Shown here one piece after another: positions 26,407 through 34,761 of a stretch of DNA of 64,000 nucleotides. Origin of the DNA: CAZGXI01 sp964529715. GTDB lineage: Bacteria; Chloroflexota; Anaerolineae; Aggregatilineales; Ch27. A model generated the notes under the pieces. It was not told the DNA's origin. It did no database searches and saw nothing but the letters and a program-made list of their open reading frames with translations. Where the stretch lies: positions 1 to 64,000 of the forward strand of contig CAZGXI010000001.1 of NCBI GenBank assembly GCA_964529715.1, read 5' to 3'. The stretch's first letter is position 1; each line of letters begins with the position of its first letter. The translations under genes were made by a program, and so were the position numbers.

Positions 26407-27957
26407 ATGGCCGATACAGCCCAATTGAATCGCAAAACCCGTGAAGTCGCCGTTCTGGCCCAGGTGGCCGAACTGCTGACATCCCTTGATCTGGACAATG
26501 TGTTGGCAAGAACCCTCCACGTGCTGACTGAAGCCGTCGGAGCGGAGCGCGGTAGCTTTTGGCTGGTCGATGAGCACGGTCAGGCCACCCAGCGGATCAT
26601 CACCCGGCGCAACCTGCCGCCGGAACGCTCCTCTGCTGTCGTGGGCATGGTGCTAGAACGCGGCCTGGCCGGTTGGGTCTTCCGCAATAAACAGGCTGCC
26701 ATCGTCAACGATACCCTGACGGACGAACGTTGGGTTGTCTTTCCTGACGATCCGATCATTGTCCGCTCGGCCCTGTGCGTCCCCTTCATGTTCGACGGAC
26801 GCATCAACGGCATCATGACGCTGGAGCACAGCACGCCGAATAACTTCCTGCAAGATGACCTGCTGCTAGCAACGACGGTCGCCAACCAGGCGACGATTGC
26901 CATCCGCAACGCCCAGCTCTTCGACTTGGTGGAAACACAGGAACGACGGTTGCGCGCCGTGCTGCAAAGCACCGCCGAACCGCTGCTGACCATCGGCCAG
27001 CAGGGGCGCGTGCAACTGGTCAATGCTGCCGCTCTGCGGATGCTGGGGGCGTTGGAAGAACAGGTCATCGGCTCTACGCTGATGGAACTCTCACTCTTTA
27101 ACCCCATCTTCGCCGAAGTGGCCCGGCAGATCGAGGACGGCGTCGAACGGTTTGAACTGCGCGACGAAACGCGCGGCATCGACTACGCTGTCCAGTCCTC
27201 AAGCTGGCGTGGCAACGAGGCCATCCTGGGGCGTGTGATCGTCTTCAACGACATCACCTCGCTCAAAGACCTGAACCGCCTCAAAAGCCAGATGATCCAG
27301 ATGGCCTCGCACGACCTCAAAAACCCGCTCGGCGTCATCTTGAGCTACACCGAAATCCTCAAAGATGACCTGAAGCCCGGCCACGACGATTATCCGCTGA
27401 TCGAAAACATCGCTCGCGTCGCCGAGCGGATGCTGAACATGGTTACGGAATTGCTGGACCTGGAGCGCATCGAGGCCAGCCCCGGCAGCCAGAATCGCTC
27501 CTTCTCCCCCACGCATCTGCTGGACGAGGTGCTGCCGGAAATGGAAGCCAAAGTCGCCCAAAAGCGGCAATCCCTGCTGCGCAAGATCGAGCCGGTCTTG
27601 CCCGATCTGCTCGGTGAGCCGGCGCAAATCCGCGAGGCGTTTCGTAACCTGCTGGACAATGCCTCTAAATACACGCCGGAGGGCGGCTTGATCATCGTGC
27701 GGGCCAGCGCCGACCAGGACCGTTTTCACTTCAGCGTCGAAGACACCGGCTTTGGCATCCCCGAAAACCTGCAAGCCAACCTGTTCCAACGTTTCTACCG
27801 CGCCAAGCAGCCCGGCGCTGAGGAAATCTCCGGCACAGGCCTGGGCCTCAGCCTGGTCAAGGCCATCGTCGAACGACACGGCGGCAGGGTGTGGTTCCGC
27901 AGCAAACCGGAAGAAGGCAGCACGTTCGGCTTCTGGCTGCCCCTGCCAGAGGAATAG
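26407..27957 (+). CDS. Soluble sensor histidine kinase (GAF-PAS-HisKA-HATPase)
   Basis: 516 residues without membrane helices. A GAF domain at about 20-170, a PAS domain at about 180-285, the HisKA helix with the phospho-accepting His in MASHDLKNPLG (about 300), and the ATPase domain with N-box NLLDNASKYTP, G1 DTGFGIPE and G2 GTGLGLSLVKAI. All key residues are intact. The signal should be intracellular, a small molecule or redox state sensed by GAF or PAS. No response regulator gene is adjacent. It follows the transmembrane kinase closely, with AAGGAG in the short gap, so the two are likely co-transcribed. Confidence 0.92.
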   Translation: MADTAQLNRKTREVAVLAQVAELLTSLDLDNVLARTLHVLTEAVGAERGSFWLVDEHGQATQRIITRRNLPPERSSAVVGMVLERGLAGWVFRNKQAAIVNDTLTDERWVVFPDDPIIVRSALCVPFMFDGRINGIMTLEHSTPNNFLQDDLLLATTVANQATIAIRNAQLFDLVETQERRLRAVLQSTAEPLLTIGQQGRVQLVNAAALRMLGALEEQVIGSTLMELSLFNPIFAEVARQIEDGVERFELRDETRGIDYAVQSSSWRGNEAILGRVIVFNDITSLKDLNRLKSQMIQMASHDLKNPLGVILSYTEILKDDLKPGHDDYPLIENIARVAERMLNMVTELLDLERIEASPGSQNRSFSPTHLLDEVLPEMEAKVAQKRQSLLRKIEPVLPDLLGEPAQIREAFRNLLDNASKYTPEGGLIIVRASADQDRFHFSVEDTGFGIPENLQANLFQRFYRAKQPGAEEISGTGLGLSLVKAIVERHGGRVWFRSKPEEGSTFGFWLPLPEE

Positions 27958-28004
27958 CCCGTCCGCAACATTGCACAGACACCCAACGATAGGTCTGGAC
28001 ACAG

Positions 28005-29063
28005 ATGAGTCAACGACGCTTCATTCACGTATTGAGGCTGTTTTTTGCCCTGCTGATCCTAACGATGGCAGAACAAGGGGCGGTTCAGGGTCAGGAGACG
28101 CAGACGATCTACCTGGCCGAAGCAACCAGCCTGCGCGCGTGCGCCCGTCAGGACTGTGCCCCGGTCCTGGCGTTCCCGGCCTCCACGCCGCTGACCGTGC
28201 TCGATGCAGCAAGTGGCCAGGCTGTCGCCGGCGCAGAAGACTGGCTGCACGTGCGGGAAGAGCTTTCCGGCGCGGAAGGCTACGTGCCCCGCGCCCTGAC
28301 CCTCGAGTCCCTGCCGGAAGACTGGCAGGCCGCCCCCGTGATCCCTTCTGTCAGCGAGGCCGCACGCGAGGTCTACCGCCGGGGACAGGAACTCGGTAAC
28401 GATCCCCACACCTTTTCGGTGATCGGCGACTGCCAGAACATCGCGGCATACTTCCTGGCCGCCTACGACGATCCCCTCCAGTATAACCTGGGCGACTACG
28501 CTTATTTACAGGCAACGGTTGACGCTTTCGCCGGGGCATTCGCCCGCCCACGCGCCGCCGTGCAGCCCGGCTACAACGTGGCCTCAGTGCTGTCGCCGTT
28601 ATGGGCCGACCCCGATCTGTGTAACAAGGGCGAAAATCCACTGCAATGTGAGTATCGCCTGCACCGCCCTGCCTTCGTGATCATCAGTATGGAAACGTGG
28701 TGGTCAGGCCGCCCCGCCGACGATTACGAACGTTACCTGCGCCAGGTCGTCCAGTTCTGGATCGATCACGGCGTCGTGCCGATCTTGGCGACCAAAGCCG
28801 ATAACCTGGAAGGCGATCACAGCATCAACGCGGCCATCGTCCGCGTGGCACGGGAGACCGACATGCCGTTGTGGAACTTCTGGCTGGCCGTGCAGCCGCT
28901 GCCCGCGCATGGCCTGGAAGACGACGGCTTCCACCTGACCTTCGCACGCAGCTTCTTCAACAGCCCCGACGTGCTGCAAACCGGCTGGGGGATGCGCAAC
29001 CTGACCGCCTTGCAGGCCCTCGACGCCGTCCGGCGCGGCGTGGAAGCCGTCTCGCAGCCATGA
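28005..29063 (+). CDS. Secreted SGNH-hydrolase-like protein with SH3-like domain
   Basis: 352 residues with a signal peptide (cleavage near GAVQG-QETQ). Residues about 30-105 form an SH3-like segment (LRACARQDC, WLHVREELSGAEGYVPRAL). The remainder resembles the SGNH/GDSL fold: SVIGDCQN at block I, PAFVIISMETWW, PILATKADN and the C-terminal DDGFHLT, the usual place of the catalytic Asp-x-x-His. The nucleophile serine of GDS is cysteine here. It may be a thiol variant or inactive. It overlaps the next gene by four bases (ATGA). Function not assignable beyond an extracytoplasmic hydrolase-like protein. Confidence 0.7.
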   Translation: MSQRRFIHVLRLFFALLILTMAEQGAVQGQETQTIYLAEATSLRACARQDCAPVLAFPASTPLTVLDAASGQAVAGAEDWLHVREELSGAEGYVPRALTLESLPEDWQAAPVIPSVSEAAREVYRRGQELGNDPHTFSVIGDCQNIAAYFLAAYDDPLQYNLGDYAYLQATVDAFAGAFARPRAAVQPGYNVASVLSPLWADPDLCNKGENPLQCEYRLHRPAFVIISMETWWSGRPADDYERYLRQVVQFWIDHGVVPILATKADNLEGDHSINAAIVRVARETDMPLWNFWLAVQPLPAHGLEDDGFHLTFARSFFNSPDVLQTGWGMRNLTALQALDAVRRGVEAVSQP

Positions 29064-29866
29064 GCGCCGCCATCACCAGCACCGCCAACCGCCGCATCGT
29101 CGAGGCACGCAAACTGGCCGAACGCAAACACCGTCAGCAGCAGGGCCGCTTTCTGGTGGAAGGGCTGCAACTGCTGCACATGGCGCTGGATGCCGGCGCG
29201 CGTCCGCTGGAAGTGTTCTACTGTGAAAGCCGATTCGCCGGAACAGAAGCGGTGGCGTTGCTGGACCGCTTCCGCCGGACCGACGCCGACCTGGTGGCCG
29301 TGTCGGAGCATGTGATGGGCGCGCTGTCGGAGCGTGACACGCCGCAAGGCATCGTGGCCGCTTTCGCCCTACCCCAGACGCCGTTCCAGGAGATTCCTTT
29401 GGCCGGACGGGAACTGGTCGTGGTGCTAGACCGGCTGCAAGACCCCGGCAACGTCGGGACGCTGATCCGCGTGGCCGACGCCGTAGGCGCAGGCGCAATG
29501 ATCCTACTGGAGCCATGCGTGGACTTGTTCGATCCCAAGACCGTGCGTAGCAGCATGGGATCGCTGTTCAACCTGCCAGTGACGCGGACGGGCGAAACGG
29601 CGGCGCTGTTCGGCTGGCTGCGCGGCAAGGGGCTGCGGCTGGTGGGCGCGGACGCCGCACAGGGCGAGTTATGGGGCCGGGGACTGTGGGCGGGCGGCGT
29701 GGCGCTCGTGCTGGGCAACGAGGCGCGCGGCCTCTCGCCGGATGTGCGCCCTTACCTGGAAGCCTGGGCGCGCCTGCCCATCGTGGGCAAGGCCGACTCA
29801 CTCAACGTGGCTGTTGCGGGCGGCGTGCTGATGTACGCCTGGCTACAGGCAAACATGCAAGCATAG
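29060..29866 (+). CDS. TrmH/SpoU-family RNA 2'-O-methyltransferase
   Basis: 268 residues; the start is the ATG overlapping the stop of the previous gene. An N-terminal substrate-binding domain (ITSTANRRIVEARKLAERKHRQ, FLVEGLQLL) is followed by the SPOUT trefoil-knot domain with motif 1 DRLQDPGNVGTLIRVADAVGA, motif 2 ALVLGNEARGLS and motif 3 LPIVGKADSLNVAVAGGVLMY. It should use SAM to methylate a ribose in 23S rRNA or tRNA; this two-domain form is nearest to the RlmB/TsnR group. The exact target nucleotide cannot be read from sequence. Confidence 0.9.
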   Translation: MSAAITSTANRRIVEARKLAERKHRQQQGRFLVEGLQLLHMALDAGARPLEVFYCESRFAGTEAVALLDRFRRTDADLVAVSEHVMGALSERDTPQGIVAAFALPQTPFQEIPLAGRELVVVLDRLQDPGNVGTLIRVADAVGAGAMILLEPCVDLFDPKTVRSSMGSLFNLPVTRTGETAALFGWLRGKGLRLVGADAAQGELWGRGLWAGGVALVLGNEARGLSPDVRPYLEAWARLPIVGKADSLNVAVAGGVLMYAWLQANMQA

Positions 29867-29895
29867 CCAACGCTACTGCTCCGCCGCGCCGGACC

Positions 29896-30999
29896 TCAGG
29901 GCAAAGGGAAATAGGAGCGCGCGCAGCGGAAGCCGACGTTGGGGTCTTCGGTGTAGGGATCGAGCGGGAAACGGTAGGCGGCACGCACGTCCGCGATGAT
30001 GTACGAGCAGCAGCCGCCCCCGCGCGCCACACGGGGACTGAACGTGTCGCTTTGATCCTCGCGTCCGTCCGTCGGATCGTAGGGATAGGGGCGGTAGAGA
30101 CTGCTGGTCCACTCCCACACGTTACCGCTCATGGCAAACGCCCCCACCCACGAGACTCCCCCTGGCCTGCTGCCGACGGCCTCAGTCCGACGGGCGGTGG
30201 TCTGCCAGCTTGACACGACGTTCTCGTTCACAAACGTGTCGCCCCAGGGATAGACCCACGCGAACGGCCCACGTGCCGCGTACTCCCACTCGGCTTCGGT
30301 CGGCAGGCGCGCCCCGCGCGCGGCGCAGTGTTCGGCGGCGGCGAACCAGCTCACGCTCTCGCGCGGCAAGACATCGCCAGAGAAATATCCCGCCGAGCCG
30401 AAGCGCCGATTCGACACCTCGTAGCGGTCGATCCAGAACGGCGCGTCGAAGCACTGCACATGCACCGGCTGTTCGTCTGCCTCGCCGTCGGCGCTACCCA
30501 TCAGAAAGCAGCCCGTCGGGACGAGCACCATTTCCACGCCGTCGAACGTCTCCACGACGCGCCGCCAGTTCACGCTCAGCCGCGCGACGCCCGCGTGCAG
30601 CCAGCCCACCGCGCCGTCCGGCAGAGTCACCTGGAACCAGCGGTCCGCGCCGACCATACGCTGCCCCGTTACCGGAAAACTGCTCCCTCCCTGCGCTTCT
30701 ACCAGGATCGCGGCGTCCACGCTCGGTTCGGCGCGCACGTTAGCGACGGTGACGATCACCGTCACGGCAACCTCGGCCTGAGGGAAGGAAGTCGCGGTCG
30801 GGGTTGGCGTCCGCGTCGGACGGGGCGTATTGGTCGGGAACAGCGCCGGGCGCGGCGTGGGCGTCGCCCCGCCCCCCTGCCCCGACACAACCGGGACAAC
30901 AGCCAGCAAAAGCAGAACCGCAAGGACAACCGCCGCCTTCGGGAGCAGGCTTTGGCCGAACCCCTGACGGCTAACGGCTGACGGCTGACGGCTACTCAT
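29896..30999 (-). CDS. Exported SUMF1/formylglycine-enzyme-like protein with SH3 domain
   Basis: 367 residues from ATG 30999, which overlaps the preceding lipoprotein gene by eight bases. A single hydrophobic helix near residue 25, a TPTPRP-type linker, an SH3b domain (about 85-150, VANVRAEPSVDAAILVE) and a SUMF1/FGE-sulfatase domain (about 160-367: VETFDGVEMVLVPTGCFLMGS, LPTEAEWEYAARG, SGNVWEWTSSLY, RGGGCCSY and GFRCARS). The paired cysteines of true formylglycine-generating enzymes are not in the usual place, so this is probably a binding or structural relative. The first codons are built from four 7-base repeats. Confidence 0.82.
   Translation of the reverse strand: MSSRQPSAVSRQGFGQSLLPKAAVVLAVLLLLAVVPVVSGQGGGATPTPRPALFPTNTPRPTRTPTPTATSFPQAEVAVTVIVTVANVRAEPSVDAAILVEAQGGSSFPVTGQRMVGADRWFQVTLPDGAVGWLHAGVARLSVNWRRVVETFDGVEMVLVPTGCFLMGSADGEADEQPVHVQCFDAPFWIDRYEVSNRRFGSAGYFSGDVLPRESVSWFAAAEHCAARGARLPTEAEWEYAARGPFAWVYPWGDTFVNENVVSSWQTTARRTEAVGSRPGGVSWVGAFAMSGNVWEWTSSLYRPYPYDPTDGREDQSDTFSPRVARGGGCCSYIIADVRAAYRFPLDPYTEDPNVGFRCARSYFPLP
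30964..30991. repeat. Four tandem heptamers (CTGACGG) at the start of the SUMF1 gene
   Basis: Three CTGACGG units and one CTAACGG lie head to tail, directly after the start codon of the SUMF1-like gene. As seven is not a multiple of three, gain or loss of one unit would shift the reading frame. Confidence 0.8.
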
Positions 31000-31375
31000 A
31001 TCCACACACCCGCCACTCGCCCGCGTCTGACGCCACGCGGTAGACGACACCTTCCAGATCGATGACGCGGTTATCTTCACCCCGGTAGATCGCCAGGATA
31101 CTGCCCACGCACGCCACCAGGGCTACCTCGCCGTCCGAACCACTCTGCGTGCAGTCCACGCCGTCTAAGCTGGCCTCCACCGCGCCAAAGGCGTCGAACT
31201 CGATCATGGCGTCCAGTTCCCAGTCCGCGCAGATCAGGGCGGCATAGCGGGCCTGGTCCTTATCGACCAGGGCTTGCAGGTAGGATTCGACCGTCGCGGC
31301 AGGGTCGGCCTGCGGCGCGCAGGCGGCCAGAAGGCAAATGCAAACCCCGAAAAAGAGCGTTATCGGCTTGCTCAT
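30992..31375 (-). CDS. Small lipoprotein of unknown function
   Basis: 127 residues. Signal sequence ending in the lipobox LLAAC, then a compact domain with a helix-rich start (TVESYLQALVDKDQARYAALI) that resembles the NTF2-like or DUF4878 arrangement, followed by beta strands. Four cysteines remain in the mature part and may form disulfides. It sits between the membrane AAA ATPase and the SUMF1-like protein, on the same strand and overlapping the latter, so the three are likely made together. I do not recognise a specific function. Confidence 0.75.
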   Translation of the reverse strand: MSKPITLFFGVCICLLAACAPQADPAATVESYLQALVDKDQARYAALICADWELDAMIEFDAFGAVEASLDGVDCTQSGSDGEVALVACVGSILAIYRGEDNRVIDLEGVVYRVASDAGEWRVCGYE

Positions 31376-31414
31376 GCAGGCTCCGCAAGGCTACCTATCG
31401 GCATGGCCCAGAGT

Positions 31415-32743
31415 TTACCGCGCGGTCGCGGTCTGCGTGGCAAAGTAGGCGTTGTCGGTGGCCTGCAAATCCAGGTTAAGCGTGATCGTCGCGCCTGCAT
31501 CCGCCGACCCACCCGCTCCCGGCAGGGCGCTCAACACGGCCAGCAGCACGATCAGCGCCAGGGCCGCCGCCGCGACGACGGCGATCCGCTTCCAGGGCAG
31601 GGAACGCCTTTCTGGCGCGGGCAAGGCCACGTGCCCGCGCAGCCAGCGGCGGCGCAGCCCACCCACCACCACGAGCTTTCCGTCCGCCGCCAGATTGACC
31701 ATACCTTCATATTCCAACCGTCGCCACGCAGCGTTCACCGTACGCGGGTCAAGCGGATGGCCAGCTTCGACCAGCCACGCGCCGATCTCCTCGCGGGAAA
31801 CGGGCGTCGGCGGCTCGACAGGACTGAGGTTGCTCAGGGCCGTGAGTACCAGCCGCTCCTGCGGGGTGCCATGCGCCCACACCGCGCCGAGAGTATCGCC
31901 GGCCAGAGCAACCGCGCGATCGGCCACGGCCTCCACATCTGCCGCACAGATCGGTTCTGTGTGCCCACGCGCCTCCGACTGCTCGAACAGCAACCAGCCG
32001 ATCACCTGCGCCAGGTATGGGTGGCCTGCCGTAAGTTCGTAAATCGCGTCCAGCGCCGCGTCCTCATAATCGAGAATCCCCGCCACCGGCTCGGTCAGGG
32101 CAGCAGCCAGTTCCTGGCGCGGCAGCGGCCCCAGACGGTAAGTCAGGGCCGGATCGAACGGCGCTCCAACCGCCAGCACATCCGACTCATAGCGCGCGTC
32201 GAACGCCATCAGCAGGTCCAGGTGACTGTGCACAGTCAGCAGTTGGGCCAGAAACGTGAAGCTGTCTTTGGGCAGCGCCCCCTGCTGCACGGCAGTCAGC
32301 AGACGCTCGGCATTGTCGATCAAGATCAGCAGGTGGCGGTCGCGCCGGAGCGAGTGCAACCCTTCGGCCATGTATTCGCCCAGCAGCGCAGCGCGCAGTT
32401 CCGCCGGGCGTGCGGGCAGCTCCGGCAGGCGCGCCGACTGGATGTTCAGCAGCGCAATGGCATCTGGGACGGCGCTCGCCAGCGCGCTCAACCACGCCTG
32501 TTCTCCGGCCACCGTCCCCGCCCGCAGCGACAACCGGATCGCACAGTAACGCTCATCTAGGTGGTGGGGAAGCTGCCGCAACAGGGAGCTTTTGCCCATC
32601 TGCGGCCCGCCGAAGATCGCCAGCGCATTCGCCTGGTGCCCGCCGACGAGGTGCTGCTGCACGAAGGCAATGGCTTCCCGCCGCCCGGTGAAGCGCGCCG
32701 CAATACTGACCGGGCTGTTATACTGGTAGGGGTTTTCGATCAT
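31415..32743 (-). CDS. P-loop AAA-type ATPase with winged-helix-like region and C-terminal membrane anchor
   Basis: 442 residues. The start ATG has GGAGAGG eight bases upstream. An N-terminal AAA_16/STAND-like ATPase: RFTGRREAIAFV, Walker A GGPQMGKSS, Walker B HLLILIDNAERLL, and ELTAGHPYLAQVIGW typical of the lid region. Residues about 285-350 look like a winged helix (LSNLSPVEPP, VNAAWRRLEYEGMV). A single membrane helix lies near 385-405, leaving about 35 residues outside. This is the first gene of the group with the lipoprotein and SUMF1 protein. It may be a membrane-tethered signalling or assembly ATPase; no specific substrate is evident. Confidence 0.8.
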   Translation of the reverse strand: MIENPYQYNSPVSIAARFTGRREAIAFVQQHLVGGHQANALAIFGGPQMGKSSLLRQLPHHLDERYCAIRLSLRAGTVAGEQAWLSALASAVPDAIALLNIQSARLPELPARPAELRAALLGEYMAEGLHSLRRDRHLLILIDNAERLLTAVQQGALPKDSFTFLAQLLTVHSHLDLLMAFDARYESDVLAVGAPFDPALTYRLGPLPRQELAAALTEPVAGILDYEDAALDAIYELTAGHPYLAQVIGWLLFEQSEARGHTEPICAADVEAVADRAVALAGDTLGAVWAHGTPQERLVLTALSNLSPVEPPTPVSREEIGAWLVEAGHPLDPRTVNAAWRRLEYEGMVNLAADGKLVVVGGLRRRWLRGHVALPAPERRSLPWKRIAVVAAAALALIVLLAVLSALPGAGGSADAGATITLNLDLQATDNAYFATQTATAR

Positions 32744-32805
32744 GGCAACTGCCTCTCCACGCCCCAGGCGAAAACTCTTCGCTAGTATACACCGAATACG
32801 GACGG

Positions 32806-32834
32806 CTGACTGCTGCGGGCCGATCCGTTATAAT
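32806..32834 (+). promoter_or_regulatory. Sigma-70-type promoter for the small P-loop kinase gene
   Basis: CTGACT, 17-base spacer, perfect TATAAT, ending 41 bases before the ATG at 32876. It is in the divergent gap with the AAA ATPase gene. Confidence 0.55.
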
Positions 32835-32875
32835 CAACAGGATTTTGGCACAGACAAAGACAAGGCGACGCTCTC

Positions 32876-33487
32876 ATGATCCTTCCCGGCCCTTCTTCTC
32901 CGTTCCCGGCCCCGGCGCAAACCGAAACCCAGCCGCGCATCCTGGCCCTGGTCGGGATGCCCGGCGCAGGCAAAACGCTGTTTGCTCACCATCTTCAGGA
33001 TCGCGGCTTCGTGCAGTACCGCTTCGGCGCGATCACCATCGCCGAGGTCGAGCACCGGGGGCTGCCGGTCACGCCAGAGAACGAGCGGCAAATCCGCGAG
33101 GAAATCCGCGCGCGCGAAGGCATGGATGCCTACGCGCGTCGGTTGTTGCCCAAGATTCACGACGCCCTCGCCCGCCGCCCATCGGTCGTGCTGGACGGCC
33201 TCTACAGCTTCAGCGAATACAAAACGCTACGGGGCGAGTTCGGCGACCTGCTGGTGTTGGTCGCCATCGTCTGTGAGCGCGCCCTGCGCTACGCCCGGCT
33301 GGCCGCGCGCCCCGAACGCCCCCTTACCCGCGAAGAGGCCGAGCAGCGCGACGTGCAGGAGATCGAGACGCTGGAAAAAGGCGGCCCCATCGCCATTGCC
33401 GATTACACCATCCTCAACAACGGCACGCCCGAAGCCGCCCTGGCCGAACTGGATCGCCTGCTCGAACGGCTGCGCTTGCAGCCCTGA
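32876..33487 (+). CDS. P-loop nucleotide kinase, dephospho-CoA-kinase-like
   Basis: 203 residues. Walker A is VGMPGAGKT near residue 26; then FGAITIAEVEHRGLPVTPENERQIREE, a substrate-binding region like that of dephospho-CoA kinase and archaeal relatives, SVVLDGLYSFSEYKTLR, and RDVQEIETLEKGGPIAIADYTILNNGT, with the IADYTI-N-NGT ending shared by the CoaE-like AAA_18 group. It probably phosphorylates a small molecule or nucleotide; CoaE itself is usually shorter on the N-side. Cytoplasmic. Followed after about 80 bases by the prenyltransferase-fold gene on the same strand. Confidence 0.8.
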   Translation: MILPGPSSPFPAPAQTETQPRILALVGMPGAGKTLFAHHLQDRGFVQYRFGAITIAEVEHRGLPVTPENERQIREEIRAREGMDAYARRLLPKIHDALARRPSVVLDGLYSFSEYKTLRGEFGDLLVLVAIVCERALRYARLAARPERPLTREEAEQRDVQEIETLEKGGPIAIADYTILNNGTPEAALAELDRLLERLRLQP

Positions 33488-33566
33488 TGCCGCCCGCCGT
33501 CGGCTTGCGCTAAAAGAACATCCGGTCTACACTGACCCTGCGCCAATTTTCATGGAGGGCAGCACA

Positions 33567-34547
33567 GTGGCCGCTTACAGGAATCCCCCGCTCGACTGGC
33601 TGCTGCAAACGGGCGACGCCTGGGTGCAGTACCGTACACGCCTCGACCTGATGGGTCAGCCGGAAAGCGACCCGGATGTGCAGGCAGCACGCACCGCCAT
33701 GCTGGCCGATCCGCGCCTTCGGGCGCTGGTCGAGCAGTTGCAAGATTGGCCTGGCCCGCCCCTCGTCAGCCACAAGAAGGCCGGGCATCCGATCCACCTG
33801 CTGTCGTTCCTGGCCGAAATCGGCCTGCGCGCCGACGACCCCGACATGGGGATCGTGGTCGAGCGTATCCTGGAGCGACAGGCCGAAAACGGCGCATTTC
33901 AGATCGTCACCCAGATCAAAGAGGCTTACGGCGGCGCAAACACCCCCGTCCTCTCGTGGGCGCTATGTGATACACCGCTGGTGTTATGGGTTGTGTGTCG
34001 CCTGGGCGCACAGGACGACGCACGGGTGCGCCGCGCGGTTAATCATCTGATCGGCCAGGTGCGCGAAAACGGCTGGCCGTGCGGAACCGATCCGGCGCTC
34101 AACTTTCGCGGGCCGGGCCGCAAGAGCGATCCCTGTCCCTACGCCAACCTGCTGGCCCTGAAGGCGCTTTCCGCCTGGGGAATCGATCAGCCCGCCGTCG
34201 AACAGGCCGCTGCCGTCGGAATCGGCGCTTTGCTGTGGCACTGGAATATTCAAAAAGAGCACAAACCGTACCTGTTCGGAATCGGTGCGGACTTTCGCAA
34301 ACCCAAGTTTCCCCTGGTCTGGTACGACATCTTACATGTGGTGGACGTGCTCAGCCGCTTCCCCGCCGCGCGCAGCGATCCGCGCTACCGGGCCATGCTG
34401 AGCGACCTGATGAGCCGGGCCGACGACCAGGGCCGGTTCATCCCGGCTTCGATGTATAAGGACTGGGCAGGCTGGGAATTCGCCGATAAAAAGCAGCCTT
34501 CCCCAGCCATCACGCTGATCGCGTGGCGGGCGGCGCTGCGAACATAG
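33567..34547 (+). CDS. Squalene-cyclase/prenyltransferase-fold protein
   Basis: 326 residues from GTG 33567, preferred since GGAGG lies eight bases upstream; ATG 33552 overlaps that site. The chain is all helical, with alternating QW-like and cap segments of the alpha-alpha-barrel terpenoid cyclase/prenyltransferase fold: DDPDMGIVVERILERQAENGAFQI, LSWALCDTPLVLWVVCRLGA, WPCGTD, DPCPYANLLALKALSAWG, and PLVWYDILHVVDVLSRFP. The DXDD motif of protonating cyclases is not seen, so enzymatic activity is uncertain. Many bacteria encode such proteins of unknown role. The C-terminus of the chimeric ORF at 44299-44898 appears to come from the same fold. Confidence 0.75.
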   Translation: MAAYRNPPLDWLLQTGDAWVQYRTRLDLMGQPESDPDVQAARTAMLADPRLRALVEQLQDWPGPPLVSHKKAGHPIHLLSFLAEIGLRADDPDMGIVVERILERQAENGAFQIVTQIKEAYGGANTPVLSWALCDTPLVLWVVCRLGAQDDARVRRAVNHLIGQVRENGWPCGTDPALNFRGPGRKSDPCPYANLLALKALSAWGIDQPAVEQAAAVGIGALLWHWNIQKEHKPYLFGIGADFRKPKFPLVWYDILHVVDVLSRFPAARSDPRYRAMLSDLMSRADDQGRFIPASMYKDWAGWEFADKKQPSPAITLIAWRAALRT

Positions 34548-34561
34548 CCGGCCTGGAAAAA

Positions 34562-34714
34562 CTGGCGGCGATCCCGCCAGATCGCCAGGGACTCAAGCCT
34601 CTGGCTAAGAAAAAGAAGTCCACTAAAGTAGACTGAGGCAGTTTGAGCGTACAACGTTTTTCAGTCCACTTCAGTGGACTTATTCCCGTTTGGCCGGGGA
34701 CTTGAGTCCCCGGC
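34562..34714. repeat. Nested palindromic intergenic element
   Basis: Between two convergent genes lie five small hairpins: CTGGCGG/CCGCCAG at 34562-34580; GCCAG/CTGGC at 34584-34605; AGTCCACT/AGTAGACT at 34617-34634; AGTCCACT/AGTGGACT at 34663-34680; and a ten-base stem GCCGGGGACT/AGTCCCCGGC at 34693-34714. Longer pairings nest them: GGGACTCAAG (34588-34597) with CTTGAGTCCC (34701-34710), and AAGTCCACT (34616-34624) with AGTGGACTT (34673-34681). It has the form of a MITE- or REP-like element and may also terminate both genes. Confidence 0.75.
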
Positions 34715-34761
34715 GCGAACGACAGAGATCGCCTGCTTCCGATTAGGTTCACTCAGGGACC

